NCBI RefSeq assembly: GCF_900101885.1
Contig: NZ_FNAN01000011.1
Location: 186,001-250,000, forward strand
Source of the DNA: Dyadobacter soli
Lineage (GTDB): Bacteria; Bacteroidota; Bacteroidia; Cytophagales; Spirosomataceae
Length of the DNA stretch: 64,000 bases
Reading direction: 5' to 3'
The notes beneath the pieces were generated by a model. The model made no database searches, was not told the origin of the DNA, and worked only from the letters and a program-made list of their open reading frames with translations. The translations under genes and the position numbers were made by a program. The first letter of the stretch is position 1. Every line of letters begins with the position of its first letter. This document shows, one piece after another, positions 15,660 through 24,578 of the stretch.

Positions 15660-18600
15660 ATGCTGAACCTATCATTAAAACGTCCGATTGCGGTACTGGT
15701 TTTTGTCATGGGACTGGTGGTGTTTTCCATCATGTCTGCCACGAAGATCCCTGTCGATATTTTCCCAAAACTAAACTCGCCCGTCATCTACGTGATCGAG
15801 CCCTATGGCGGAATGTCCCCTGCCCAGATGGAAGGCTTTTTTGCCACCCGTATGCAGGACCAGTTTCTTTACATCGGCGGTATCAAAGAGATTTCCAGCC
15901 GGAGCGTGCAGGGGCTGACGATCGTCAAGCTGTCTTTCTATGAGGGCAGCGATATGGCGCAAGCGGCGGCCGAAGTAGCGATCCAGGTCAACCGGGCTAT
16001 GAAGTTTTTTCCGCCGGGCGCGCTGCCGCCGCAGGTAGTGCGTTACGATGCGTCGTCGGTTCCGATCGGTGATCTGGTTTTCAGCAGCAAAACCCGTCCA
16101 TTGAAGGAAATTCATGAGCTTGCCGTGACCAGGGTCCGGCCGCTGTTTTCGACAGTTCCCGGCCTTACCGCACCCCCGCCGATCGGTACCAATGCACGCA
16201 CGATCGTGATCAACCTGGACCCGCAGAAGGTGCGCGCGCTGAACCTTTCACCCGACGAAGTGGTGGAGGCGCTCGCTTCCAACAATGCCATGACGCCGTC
16301 GGGCAATATCCGGGTTGACAACACCACTTACATTACCACGCTCAATTCGCTTGAAGAACGCGTGGCCGACTTTGGGCAGATTCCGGTTAGCACCCAGGGG
16401 CGCAGGACGGTCCTGCTCAGGGATATTGCCAATGTAGCCGACGGCTCGGACGTGACGGCCGGTTATGCGCTGGTCAATGGCAGCCGCTCATCCTATATTC
16501 CCGTCGTAAAAACGGCCGACGCATCCACCTGGGATGTGGTAACGGCGCTGAAAGCAAAACTGCCTGAAATGCGCAGCCTTTTGCCGGACGATATCGAGGT
16601 CAATTACGAGTTTGATCAATCCATATTTGTCATCAATTCTGTCAAAAGTTTGCTTTTTGAAGGTGGCCTGGGCGCATTGCTCACCGGATTGATGGTACTG
16701 CTTTTCCTGGGCGACTGGCGCTCGTCGCTGATCGTGATCATTACCATTCCGGTATCGGTCATTGCCGCGGTGCTTTGCCTTAACCTGGCCGGTCAGACGA
16801 TCAATATTATGACCCTGTCCGGGCTGGCGCTGGCGATCGGAGTGTTGGTCGACCAGGCGACGGTGACCATTGAGAATATCCATCAGCATCTGGAAATGGG
16901 AAAGCCCAAACGGCTCGCGATTTATGATGCGTGCAAGGAAGTAGCTTTACCGCTTTTGTTGATCCTGCTTTGTATCATAGCAGTATTTGCCCCGTCATTT
17001 ATCATGTCGGGCGTGCCGAGAGCGATGTTCTTACCGCTTTCTTTGTCGATCGGGTTTGCCATGACCGTGTCCTATCTGCTTGCCCAGAGCCTGGTGCCTA
17101 TCCTGGCCAACTGGATGCTTAAAGATCACCAGGGGCACGGCCACGATACAGACACGGAAAAGTCACCCACTTTTTTTGACAGGGTGAGAAATGGGTTTAT
17201 GTCCCAAAACCGGAGACTGATTGCTTCCAATAAACTGGTAGTCGGAATCTATGGGGTACTTATTCTGGCCCTGGCCGCTTGGGGATTTTCGGTGATCGGG
17301 AAAGATATGCTCCCGCAGATCAATTCGGGGCAGATGGTAATCCGGATGAAAACTCCGGACGGTACGCGTCTGGAAAGGACCGAGGAAGAGGTGGCAACGC
17401 TGTTGGAACTGGTAGACGAGGCCGCCGACGGTCATCTGGCCGTTTCGTCCGCTTATGTCGGGGTGGTTCCTACCAACTACGCCACCTCGAATTTGTATGT
17501 GAGCACCAGCGGGCCGAATGATGCGGTGATTAAAGTGGCGCTCGATCCTGAATACAAAACCAATATTCAGGACCTGAAAGAACGTATCCGCGGCCTTGTC
17601 GGGGAAAAAATGCAGGGCATTACTTTGTCGTTCGAGCCGGCGGACTTGACGGAAAAGCTCATGAGCGGCGGCGCATTCACGCCCATTGAAGTGCAGGTGG
17701 CCGGCCGCGATATGAAAGAGATCGAAGGGTACGCAACAGGCCTGGTGAAAAAGCTTTCCGAAGACGAGCATTTACGCGATGTGCGGATTGTGCAGCCGCT
17801 CAAATTTCCGGTGATCAACATCAAGCTCGACCGCCAGAAGCTGGCGGTAATGGGCCTGAGCCTGCAAGCTGCGGCCCGTTCCATTACCGCATCCACGTCG
17901 TCGAGCCGCTACACCGAGAAAAACCAGTGGCTCGACCAGAATGCAGCCTATACCTATCAGGTACAGGTGCAGATCCCGGAATTTGCCATGCGAAATCTGG
18001 CACAGCTACAAGAGGTACCGCTGGTGGCCGGGCAAGCCAGGCCGGTGCTTGCCGACGTCGCTACATTTTCTGTTGACACGCTGCCCGGAGAATATTCACG
18101 CACCGGTCCGCGCCGGTTCGTGACTGTCTCTGCCAACATGCACCATCAGGACCTTGGCGCTGCGACGCGGTCGGTAGAAAATGCGATCGCTTCACTCGGC
18201 CAGCCGCCAAAGGGAATTCTTACCCAGATAAAGGGAATGTCTTCGCTTTTGACTGAGACCCTGGACAGTCTGCAAACGGGGCTGGGCATTGCCATTCTGG
18301 TGATTTTTCTGCTGCTGGCTGCCAATTACCAATCATTCAAGCTGTCGCTGGTGATCCTGTCCACGGTACCGGCAGTAATTGCCGGCTCAATCGCGGCATT
18401 GCTGCTGACCGGAAGCACTTTGAACCTGCAATCCTACATGGGTATCATCATGTCCACGGGTATTTCAGTTGCCAATGCGATCCTGATTGTCACAAACGCC
18501 GAGCGACTGCGCTGGGAATACGCCGATGCTGGTAAAGCCGCGCTGGAAAGCGCTGGGCTTCGCCTGAGGCCGGTGCTGATGACCAGCTTTGCGATGGTGG

Positions 18601-18857
18601 CAGGGATGGTGCCGATGGCCCTTGGCACCGGAGAGGCCGGCGAGCAGGTGGCGCCGCTGGGGCGCGCGGTGATTGGCGGACTGGTGGCGTCCACGCTGGC
18701 AGCACTCTACATTGTTCCGCAGGTGTACACATTACTGCAAAAGAAAACGCCGCTCCAAGACCCGTCACTGCTTCCCGAACAGCCGGTTGCTGTTCACGCC
18801 GCCCTTTCCGCCAACGGCTTCCATAAACCAGAACAACATTCAAGCAATGAAAACTAA
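15660..18857 (+). CDS. RND efflux transporter permease
   Basis: A 1065-residue inner-membrane permease with the full two-repeat RND architecture: helix 1 at the N-terminus, two large periplasmic loops, and helix clusters around 335-500 and 860-1030. The transmembrane-4 motif reads ALAIGVLVDQATVTIENI: the first Asp of the AcrB-type D-D pair is kept but the second is Gln. That differs from both drug pumps (DD) and CzcA-type metal pumps (D...D...E), so the substrate class is open. The gene lies between TolC and the adaptor and overlaps the adaptor start by 11 bp. Confidence 0.94.
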   Translation: MLNLSLKRPIAVLVFVMGLVVFSIMSATKIPVDIFPKLNSPVIYVIEPYGGMSPAQMEGFFATRMQDQFLYIGGIKEISSRSVQGLTIVKLSFYEGSDMAQAAAEVAIQVNRAMKFFPPGALPPQVVRYDASSVPIGDLVFSSKTRPLKEIHELAVTRVRPLFSTVPGLTAPPPIGTNARTIVINLDPQKVRALNLSPDEVVEALASNNAMTPSGNIRVDNTTYITTLNSLEERVADFGQIPVSTQGRRTVLLRDIANVADGSDVTAGYALVNGSRSSYIPVVKTADASTWDVVTALKAKLPEMRSLLPDDIEVNYEFDQSIFVINSVKSLLFEGGLGALLTGLMVLLFLGDWRSSLIVIITIPVSVIAAVLCLNLAGQTINIMTLSGLALAIGVLVDQATVTIENIHQHLEMGKPKRLAIYDACKEVALPLLLILLCIIAVFAPSFIMSGVPRAMFLPLSLSIGFAMTVSYLLAQSLVPILANWMLKDHQGHGHDTDTEKSPTFFDRVRNGFMSQNRRLIASNKLVVGIYGVLILALAAWGFSVIGKDMLPQINSGQMVIRMKTPDGTRLERTEEEVATLLELVDEAADGHLAVSSAYVGVVPTNYATSNLYVSTSGPNDAVIKVALDPEYKTNIQDLKERIRGLVGEKMQGITLSFEPADLTEKLMSGGAFTPIEVQVAGRDMKEIEGYATGLVKKLSEDEHLRDVRIVQPLKFPVINIKLDRQKLAVMGLSLQAAARSITASTSSSRYTEKNQWLDQNAAYTYQVQVQIPEFAMRNLAQLQEVPLVAGQARPVLADVATFSVDTLPGEYSRTGPRRFVTVSANMHHQDLGAATRSVENAIASLGQPPKGILTQIKGMSSLLTETLDSLQTGLGIAILVIFLLLAANYQSFKLSLVILSTVPAVIAGSIAALLLTGSTLNLQSYMGIIMSTGISVANAILIVTNAERLRWEYADAGKAALESAGLRLRPVLMTSFAMVAGMVPMALGTGEAGEQVAPLGRAVIGGLVASTLAALYIVPQVYTLLQKKTPLQDPSLLPEQPVAVHAALSANGFHKPEQHSSNEN

Positions 18858-19956
18858 TCGATATAGCTATTTGATCCTCCTGGCTGGTTTGGGCGCATTC
18901 TCAGCATGCTCATCCTCTGAATCGTCGGCCCCCAGGGAAGCCAAAGCAAAGAAAGGACAATCAGAGCGTTCCTTCAAAATTGGCGAAGTATCCCAGGGGC
19001 AGGTAGGGCAACAGATCCAGCTGCCGGGCGAGTTTATGGCATTCCAGGAAGTGAGCATCTATCCCAAGGCCGACGGCTTTGTACAAAAGGTGCTGGTGGA
19101 CCGCGGCTCTGCGGTGCATAAGGGCCAGGTGCTCATGGTGCTCGAAGCCCCCGAAACCGAGCAGCAGCTGGTGGCGGCGCGTTCGAATTTTTTGAAAGCA
19201 CAGGCCATGCTGGTAGCGAGCAAGGAACATTACCGCCGGTTGAAGGCCAGTACCCGTATTACAGGATCAGTTTCGGCGCTGGACCTGGAAAGCGCGCATG
19301 CCAAAATGATGGCTGACAGTGCTTCGGCAATGGGGGAGAAGGCCAATTTCGACGCCTTGACCGAAATCAAGAGCTACCTGACTGTCAGGGCCCCATTTGA
19401 CGGGATCATCACAGAACGGAATGTGCACCCAGGTGCGCTGGTGGGCTCCGGGCTCCGGCAGGTAGGGCCAATGCTGAACCTGCAACAGCAGGACCGGTTA
19501 AGGCTTGTGGTAGATGTGCCCGAGAATTATAGCCTGGGACTTGAAAGAGGGAAGGCCGTTAGTTACCATATCAACGCTATGCCCGGCGAGACTTTCAAAG
19601 GTAGCATCAGCCGCCGCTCGGGAAATATGAACCTGAAATTCAGGTCGGAAACAGTTGAGATAGATGTTAATAATGCGAGCCGGAAAATAAAGCCAGGGAT
19701 GTTTGCAGAAGTGATGCTGACGCCGGAAGGTACCGAAGGGGCATTAACCGTCCCAAACACCGCGATTGTCGTTTCCACGGAGCGCCAGTATGTGATCAAG
19801 GTAAATGCGGAGGGCAATGCAGAATTTATCGATGTGCGCCTGGGGCAGCAGGGCGATATGACCGAAGTGTTCGGTAGCCTGAAAAAAGGAGATAAAATAA
19901 TTGTAAACCCGCGAAATGACCTCAGACAGGGAACGAAGGTAGTGGCAAGCCGGTGA
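18847..19956 (+). CDS. RND periplasmic adaptor (membrane fusion protein), lipoprotein
   Basis: A 369-residue adaptor with a lipoprotein signal (GAFSAC lipobox), a first barrel/lipoyl segment (SIYPKADGFVQKVLVDRGSA), an alpha-hairpin around residues 95-165, the second lipoyl half (VRAPFDGIITERNVHPGA), and C-terminal beta-barrel and membrane-proximal domains. Start is the ATG at 18847, inside the end of the permease gene; the frame is open further upstream but lacks a signal there. It links the RND permease to TolC. Adaptor-last order (TolC, permease, adaptor) is less common than adaptor-first. Confidence 0.92.
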   Translation: MKTNRYSYLILLAGLGAFSACSSSESSAPREAKAKKGQSERSFKIGEVSQGQVGQQIQLPGEFMAFQEVSIYPKADGFVQKVLVDRGSAVHKGQVLMVLEAPETEQQLVAARSNFLKAQAMLVASKEHYRRLKASTRITGSVSALDLESAHAKMMADSASAMGEKANFDALTEIKSYLTVRAPFDGIITERNVHPGALVGSGLRQVGPMLNLQQQDRLRLVVDVPENYSLGLERGKAVSYHINAMPGETFKGSISRRSGNMNLKFRSETVEIDVNNASRKIKPGMFAEVMLTPEGTEGALTVPNTAIVVSTERQYVIKVNAEGNAEFIDVRLGQQGDMTEVFGSLKKGDKIIVNPRNDLRQGTKVVASR

Positions 19957-19990
19957 GCAGCATCAAGGTCATAGGATAAACCCATTGCGA

Positions 19991-20476
19991 ATGCTACACT
20001 CAAATCGTGACTTGATGCATCTATGCTTGTCACTGCTAGAAAAACTGCGTGATGACAAGCTTCGGGCTGTCCTTATCGAGGAAGTCATCCGAATTCTGGT
20101 AAAGCCCATCGAGGGGCAAATGAGCGTAGATGCATATAGTAGGTACCTGTTCTACAAAGTTCTTGGTGAGATGTACCATGCTGGAATGAAGGCAGGCCAT
20201 GCTGCCATAGGGTTAAATGTCAAGTTGCCCGTTTCGCCTGGTGCGGTTAGCCAGTCAATGACAGCTTTGAAGCATACCAAGCTTAATGTAGAGCAAAAAT
20301 TTGCATTGGAAACGGCCCCATTTATAAAAGCCTTAAGGCAAACAGGCCAAAATACTGTAAGTGAGATAGCAGATAAATTAAATGAGTTGGATAGGCCTTC
20401 ACCAAATGGAACAAAATGGAATGCACAATTAGTTGAGCGAATTGAAATATTGACTAATAAAATTGAGCTTACATAA
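19991..20476 (+). CDS. Hypothetical protein with a serine-recombinase-like C-terminal helix-turn-helix
   Basis: A 161-residue protein I cannot place in a known family. Its last 45 residues (TVSEIADKLNELDRPSP, then NGTKWNAQLVERIE) resemble the recombinase-domain pattern in which a recombinase ends with a helix-turn-helix and a GxxW/T-type segment. No catalytic serine domain is present, so it is either a domesticated DNA-binding fragment or a distinct small protein. The frame could begin at TTG 19985; the ATG at 19991 is preferred. GC content falls sharply just downstream, which suggests a foreign origin. Confidence 0.6.
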   Translation: MLHSNRDLMHLCLSLLEKLRDDKLRAVLIEEVIRILVKPIEGQMSVDAYSRYLFYKVLGEMYHAGMKAGHAAIGLNVKLPVSPGAVSQSMTALKHTKLNVEQKFALETAPFIKALRQTGQNTVSEIADKLNELDRPSPNGTKWNAQLVERIEILTNKIELT

Positions 20477-20833
20477 ATTGATTAAATTCAATAAATGTTT
20501 AGTATTTGAAATTATGAATTAAATAATAATAATGTCGTCCACCCATTTTGATTAATTTAAGACAGTATAGTGCACGTCACTATGCATGAGCACGTAATAT
20601 CGAATTCATCGCGATTCTTTTTGTGATGAATTTTTATATATCTATTTAATTAGTTTAAAATTAATAATGTATTTAATTGGATCATTGGCGACAATTATGT
20701 GCATGATTGTAGTTAAATTTGTACTCATCATTTTTTCTGTGCGTTAACTCGCATATGTTCGTTAAAAGGAAAGCCAGTGTTCACTGAGTGCTGGCTTTTT
20801 TATATTGTTTCAATCAAAATAGGATGAAATATT
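20477..20833. other. AT-rich intergenic island
   Basis: This stretch is far richer in A and T than its flanks. It contains a 17-bp inverted repeat ATAGTG-N5-CACTAT (20567-20583), a weak AATTCATC/GATGAATT hairpin (20603-20632) and a terminator at 20771-20801. No convincing open frame. It may mark an insertion boundary. Confidence 0.5.
20771..20801 (+). terminator. Rho-independent terminator
   Basis: AAGCCAG pairs with CTGGCTT across 13 nt and runs into a T tract (20797-20801). It ends whatever is transcribed rightward through the AT-rich island, 32 bp before the next start codon. Confidence 0.7.
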
Positions 20834-21232
20834 ATGGCAGAAAATAATGAGCACCCGGAAAGGCAGTACAAACCCAATGACCATTTAGCCAATGAGCGGA
20901 CATACCTCGCCTGGGTCAGGACGGGGGTAGGCATAATGGCGTTTGGGTTTGTGGTGGTGAAATTTTCACTTTTCGTTACCCAGATTGGACTGGCTCTGGG
21001 TAAGCCTGTTAAATTACATTCGCATGGATATTCCAAAATAATTGGGATCGTTCTCGTGCTTTTTGGCATCGGGTCAATCCTGCTTGCTTTTGTCGAGTAT
21101 CATTTGACCGAAGAGCAGTTAAGAAGCGGCATGTATCGTCCCAAGAGCTGGCTGACCAATTTATTGACTGGCGTACTGGTATTAATCAGCGTCATTCTTG
21201 TCGTTTACCTGATCCAAAGCGTAAACATTTAA
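20834..21232 (+). CDS. YidH/DUF202 family membrane protein
   Basis: A 132-residue protein with the DUF202 signature NERTYLAWVRTGVGIMAFGF at residues 20-39, followed by a second helix pair around 60-85 and a last helix at about 108-130. DUF202 proteins are small three-helix inner-membrane proteins of unknown role. The charged N-terminus (MAENNEHPERQYKPNDHLA) is cytoplasmic by the positive-inside rule. The gene follows a terminator, so it has its own promoter. Confidence 0.85.
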   Translation: MAENNEHPERQYKPNDHLANERTYLAWVRTGVGIMAFGFVVVKFSLFVTQIGLALGKPVKLHSHGYSKIIGIVLVLFGIGSILLAFVEYHLTEEQLRSGMYRPKSWLTNLLTGVLVLISVILVVYLIQSVNI

Positions 21233-21247
21233 GTACGTTCGAAATAA

Positions 21248-21640
21248 ATGAACCTGAAAAATATGTTTAAATTCATTCCTAGGTCAGCTGTGCATATGGC
21301 GACATTTTCTGCACTATTAATAGCTCTTGCATTATATGATCAGAGGTCGGCATTAACTGCCAATGGGCCTTTACTGAGGGTATCACCATTGGCTGGTAAC
21401 ATTGAAGGTACTGTCAGGAATGAGGATGGGGCCCTATTATCTAATGTCAATGTGGTGATTAAGGGAACGCAGCGTAGTACGGCCACCAGTGGTTCCGGTA
21501 GATTCTCAATATCTGTGAACGCAGGGGAAGAAGCGACGCTCGTATTCTCGTTAACTGGATACCAGTCCCAGGAAATCCATTTGGGCACTAAGACGACGCT
21601 GGATGTTATGCTGAAAGCGGAATCTGACAATTCTATGTAG
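21248..21640 (+). CDS. Stand-alone carboxypeptidase-regulatory-like (TonB-receptor N-terminal type) domain protein
   Basis: A 130-residue protein: a hydrophobic leader at residues 17-32, then one beta-sandwich domain of the CarboxypepD_reg-like type (GNIEGTVRNEDGALLSNVNV, IKGTQRSTATSGSGRFSISV, GYQSQEIHLG). In Bacteroidota this domain normally precedes the plug and barrel of SusC/TonB-dependent receptors; here the frame stops after DVMLKAESDNSM and nothing receptor-like follows. It is either a genuine single-domain exported protein or the surviving 5' end of a lost receptor gene. Confidence 0.7.
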   Translation: MNLKNMFKFIPRSAVHMATFSALLIALALYDQRSALTANGPLLRVSPLAGNIEGTVRNEDGALLSNVNVVIKGTQRSTATSGSGRFSISVNAGEEATLVFSLTGYQSQEIHLGTKTTLDVMLKAESDNSM

Positions 21641-21793
21641 TCCACCTTTCTGCTGTGAGAACATGAATGAAAAATTTGAGAGGCTGAGCTGTTGTTCTAT
21701 GATATATGGCCGAGTACCTTTTTTTGTCTAGCAGCTGTCGACTCGATTGGGGCGTCTTCCCATCAACCTAACCTCAAATATCCTGCAATTTTC

Positions 21794-22171
21794 CTACACT
21801 TCGACAGGTGGTGATTCCAGCTCTATCAATTTGTCAATTAGTGAGTTAGTCATTTGGTGGTATTGCTGCTCAGTGAGAAGACCCTGATTATATTGGAGCA
21901 ATAAATAATCAAGCTCCTTCTCGATGAGGGACCGCTTGCGTTTTTTAGTCGACTGTACTCGAATTTCTACTTTCCGGCGTCTTATACGCGATTTCCATCC
22001 ACCGACAAGATGGTTAACCGCGAAACAGGTTATGCCTAAAAAAAGCACGCTCAAAAGATCCAATAGTAAATGCATATCAATATCTTGAAAGGTTTTTGAT
22101 ATATTCACTTGAATTTGAGCACGTAAGGTCTTTCGTTCTGCTAGATTGTCATCAGAACTGAGATCGCTCAT
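21794..22171 (-). CDS. Hypothetical protein with one membrane helix
   Basis: About 125 residues from the ATG at 22171 (an in-frame ATG at 22225 would add 18 residues). One hydrophobic segment (LLLDLLSVLFLGITCFAVN), then a very basic stretch (SRIRRRKVEIRV, KKRKRSLIEKELDY) and a charged helical tail. I do not recognise a family. It reads away from the neighbouring small genes and may be monocistronic. Confidence 0.5.
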   Translation of the reverse strand: MSDLSSDDNLAERKTLRAQIQVNISKTFQDIDMHLLLDLLSVLFLGITCFAVNHLVGGWKSRIRRRKVEIRVQSTKKRKRSLIEKELDYLLLQYNQGLLTEQQYHQMTNSLIDKLIELESPPVEV

Positions 22172-22275
22172 AGCGGGAAGTCTATTCCGCTGAAATGAGA
22201 ATGTAAAGATACTTATAAATGCCAACTAAGTGAAATGAGCCGGTAGCAATTAATGACCTAATTCCAAAGGTCAAA

Positions 22276-22920
22276 CTACTTGCGCTTTGACATAATAAGG
22301 CTAATATTCAACATACGGTTGTACCGGGCGATATCAACTGACATGTTTGCAAGTCCATAGCCATACCGGGCATCAAGGGTTAATACCGATTTTTCAAGCT
22401 GGAAGTTGTATCCTGCCCCAGCCTGCAAGCCGTAGTCCCACCTTTTGAAATCGCTGGCTCCGCGTCCGAAGGAAATCTTTGACTTTGATGGAGCAACATC
22501 CGCAGAGCCATCAATTTTTATTAACCCGCCCAATGTGTAACCAGCGTATGGGCCTGCATTTAGATAGAACTGGCCTAAATGCAAACGGGCAAATACCGGA
22601 ACATCAATCGTATAAAGTCTGACGGAAGTTTTACCGGCACTGACCGGGTTTCCGGCTCCGAGTATTCCTCCCTTTATGGCAAAATTGGCTTCGGGTGCTA
22701 ATGAAAAGTTTGGAGTTAAACCAATTTGATAGGCGGTACCGATTTGAAGCCCTTTAAAATTCTTTTTGTAGGGTTGCAAGCCTTTGTTCGCGCTACCGTA
22801 ATTGAAGTTTGTAGTCAACGAATTGATCGAGAAGCTGAACTTGCTTTGCTGCGCATAAGATGTAAATGCAAGTAAAGTGAATACTATGGTTGCAATTGAT
22901 TTTTTGGCTGGGAAATACAT
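22276..22920 (-). CDS. PorT-like outer-membrane beta-barrel protein
   Basis: A 214-residue protein with signal peptide (IVFTLLAFTSYAQQ) and an eight-strand barrel pattern typical of the OMP_b-brl_2/PorT families: GLQIGTAYQIGLTPNF, LYTIDVPVFARLHLG, LNAGPYAGYTLGG, WDYGLQAGAGYNFQLE. Such barrels are numerous in Bacteroidota and their roles are mostly unknown. No partner gene is adjacent. Confidence 0.8.
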   Translation of the reverse strand: MYFPAKKSIATIVFTLLAFTSYAQQSKFSFSINSLTTNFNYGSANKGLQPYKKNFKGLQIGTAYQIGLTPNFSLAPEANFAIKGGILGAGNPVSAGKTSVRLYTIDVPVFARLHLGQFYLNAGPYAGYTLGGLIKIDGSADVAPSKSKISFGRGASDFKRWDYGLQAGAGYNFQLEKSVLTLDARYGYGLANMSVDIARYNRMLNISLIMSKRK

Positions 22921-23313
22921 AGCGATTTAGCTGTTTAAGTTTGGAACTGTAATTGTTTGGGACATGAAAAATCCATTACGAATTTTTCGTATTATGCTTT
23001 TTGGCTTCAAATGGGATGTCGATTGGATTGTTTTATTACCAGACCATTGGCTTTGAATAGGCCTAAGGCTGAGATATTTCCTTTTGTGTTTGTCGATCAA
23101 CATTACAAAAGTAGTATGCCCTTATAGCTAGCGGATAGGACAATCCTCTAATTACATGGTACTTTCGGTGAGTTTTAACCAATTGATTACCAGCGGTGTT
23201 TTCTACTTTGTCGATCCAGGTGATGGATTCGTAAAGTCCGGGTCGCGATTCTCAAAGCGGGTTCTAAGGCAGATTCGTCTACGGGAACAAATAGTGCTCA
23301 GCCCCTAAGTCTT
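22921..23313. other. Intergenic region without supported features
   Basis: About 390 bp between two leftward genes. The right part has somewhat gene-like composition but all frames carry stops. I see no RNA gene, terminator with T tract, or repeat. Confidence 0.35.
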
Positions 23314-24177
23314 CTATTGCATTTGTTTGCGGAAAGCATCAGGCGAGAAGCCGGTGTGGTTCTTGAAAAAACGGATAAAATAGGAGGGGTCTTCGTATCC
23401 TAAATGCCAGGCAACGTCTTTGATCTGATTCGAGGTTGCCAGCAGGAACCTCTTAGCTTCAAGGATTATCTGCTCGTTAATCAAATCGGCCGTGGTCTTG
23501 CCGACTGAGGCCTTGGTAATTGCGTTGAGCTGGTAGACTGATAAATTTGTCAGCTTGGCGTATTCGGATACACTTTTGATCTGGGTGATATTCATTTCAA
23601 GCAATCTCATTAACTCCTCGTAACGTTCCTGGGTGTACGTAGAAACACCAGCTGCGACTTTCGTAGAAAAGGGGTTTTGCCTGGAACATTCAATCATGAA
23701 GAGCTCCATATTCGCCTGGATTGCCTGCATATACCCGTCTTCCTTCGATGCGTATTCATCGTGGCAGTTTGAAAGGTAGCTGATCAGCTTCTTGAAGCTG
23801 GCTTCCTTGATCTGTTGGAAGTTTTGAGAAGTAGCCCTTTTCCATTGCTGTTCGGTGGCCGGACTATGGGCACGGTAAAACAAATTATCAAACTCTAATA
23901 AAAATCCCGTGCAATTTGCCGCCAGGCGTAAATGGTGTACCTGACCTGGGCGAAGGATGAATACGGTGCTTGCCTGGACGTCATATTTTACAAAGTCGAT
24001 TTCATGGATACCCTGACCTTCCTGTATGGCCAGGACAAAATAGAAGTTGTGCCGATGAAGGTCGTGCACAAGGTCTTGACCTTTGAGCACCGTACTGAGC
24101 GCCCTGATACTGAACCGGCCAAGATCACTAAGATCCTGGTGTGTTTGCGCGATATGCCTTACTGGAATTGACTTCAT
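23314..24177 (-). CDS. AraC-family transcriptional regulator with cupin sensor domain
   Basis: A 287-residue regulator: an N-terminal cupin-like ligand domain (about residues 25-170, with HDLHRHNFYFVLAI and FILRPGQVHHLRL) and a C-terminal double helix-turn-helix (NLSVYQLNAITKAS; DVAWHLGYEDPSYFIRFFK). It is divergent from the flavoprotein operon at 24330-25621, whose promoter it probably controls. Confidence 0.9.
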   Translation of the reverse strand: MKSIPVRHIAQTHQDLSDLGRFSIRALSTVLKGQDLVHDLHRHNFYFVLAIQEGQGIHEIDFVKYDVQASTVFILRPGQVHHLRLAANCTGFLLEFDNLFYRAHSPATEQQWKRATSQNFQQIKEASFKKLISYLSNCHDEYASKEDGYMQAIQANMELFMIECSRQNPFSTKVAAGVSTYTQERYEELMRLLEMNITQIKSVSEYAKLTNLSVYQLNAITKASVGKTTADLINEQIILEAKRFLLATSNQIKDVAWHLGYEDPSYFIRFFKNHTGFSPDAFRKQMQ

Positions 24178-24329
24178 GGTTCTATGGCTTAGGTTCTATT
24201 ATCTGTAATTGATCAGCTACCAACAATTCGGTATGATCGCCGATTCTGCTATACAACTCGATAATTGTCCTATCCGTTGACCTTGGGCCCAAATTACCTT
24301 TGTACCGTTCAAACAAAGCAAATTGAGCT

Positions 24330-24575
24330 ATGAAAACAAAAGCAAAAATAATTGCCTCATTAAAGATCTGGGTGGTCATTTATCCTTCGATTACCGCATT
24401 CCTTTACTTTCTGGCAGAACCTTTATCCGGGCTTCCCCTCTATCAAAGAACGCTGATACTTACGATTTCACTCGTTCCCTGGATCGTCTTTGTTGGCTTG
24501 CCAGTCGTAAACACAGTTGTCGACTTTTTATCATCCAAGCCTGAAAATATTAACAAATCTCAAACCTTGCAATAA
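24330..24575 (+). CDS. Small two-helix membrane protein
   Basis: 81 residues: a basic start (MKTKAKIIASLKIW), a first hydrophobic helix (about 14-30), a short polar loop (EPLSGLPLYQRT) and a second helix (41-64), then a polar tail. I do not recognise the family. It lies 3 bp before the flavoprotein gene and should be co-transcribed with it under the divergent AraC regulator. Confidence 0.7.
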   Translation: MKTKAKIIASLKIWVVIYPSITAFLYFLAEPLSGLPLYQRTLILTISLVPWIVFVGLPVVNTVVDFLSSKPENINKSQTLQ

Positions 24576-24578
24576 CCA

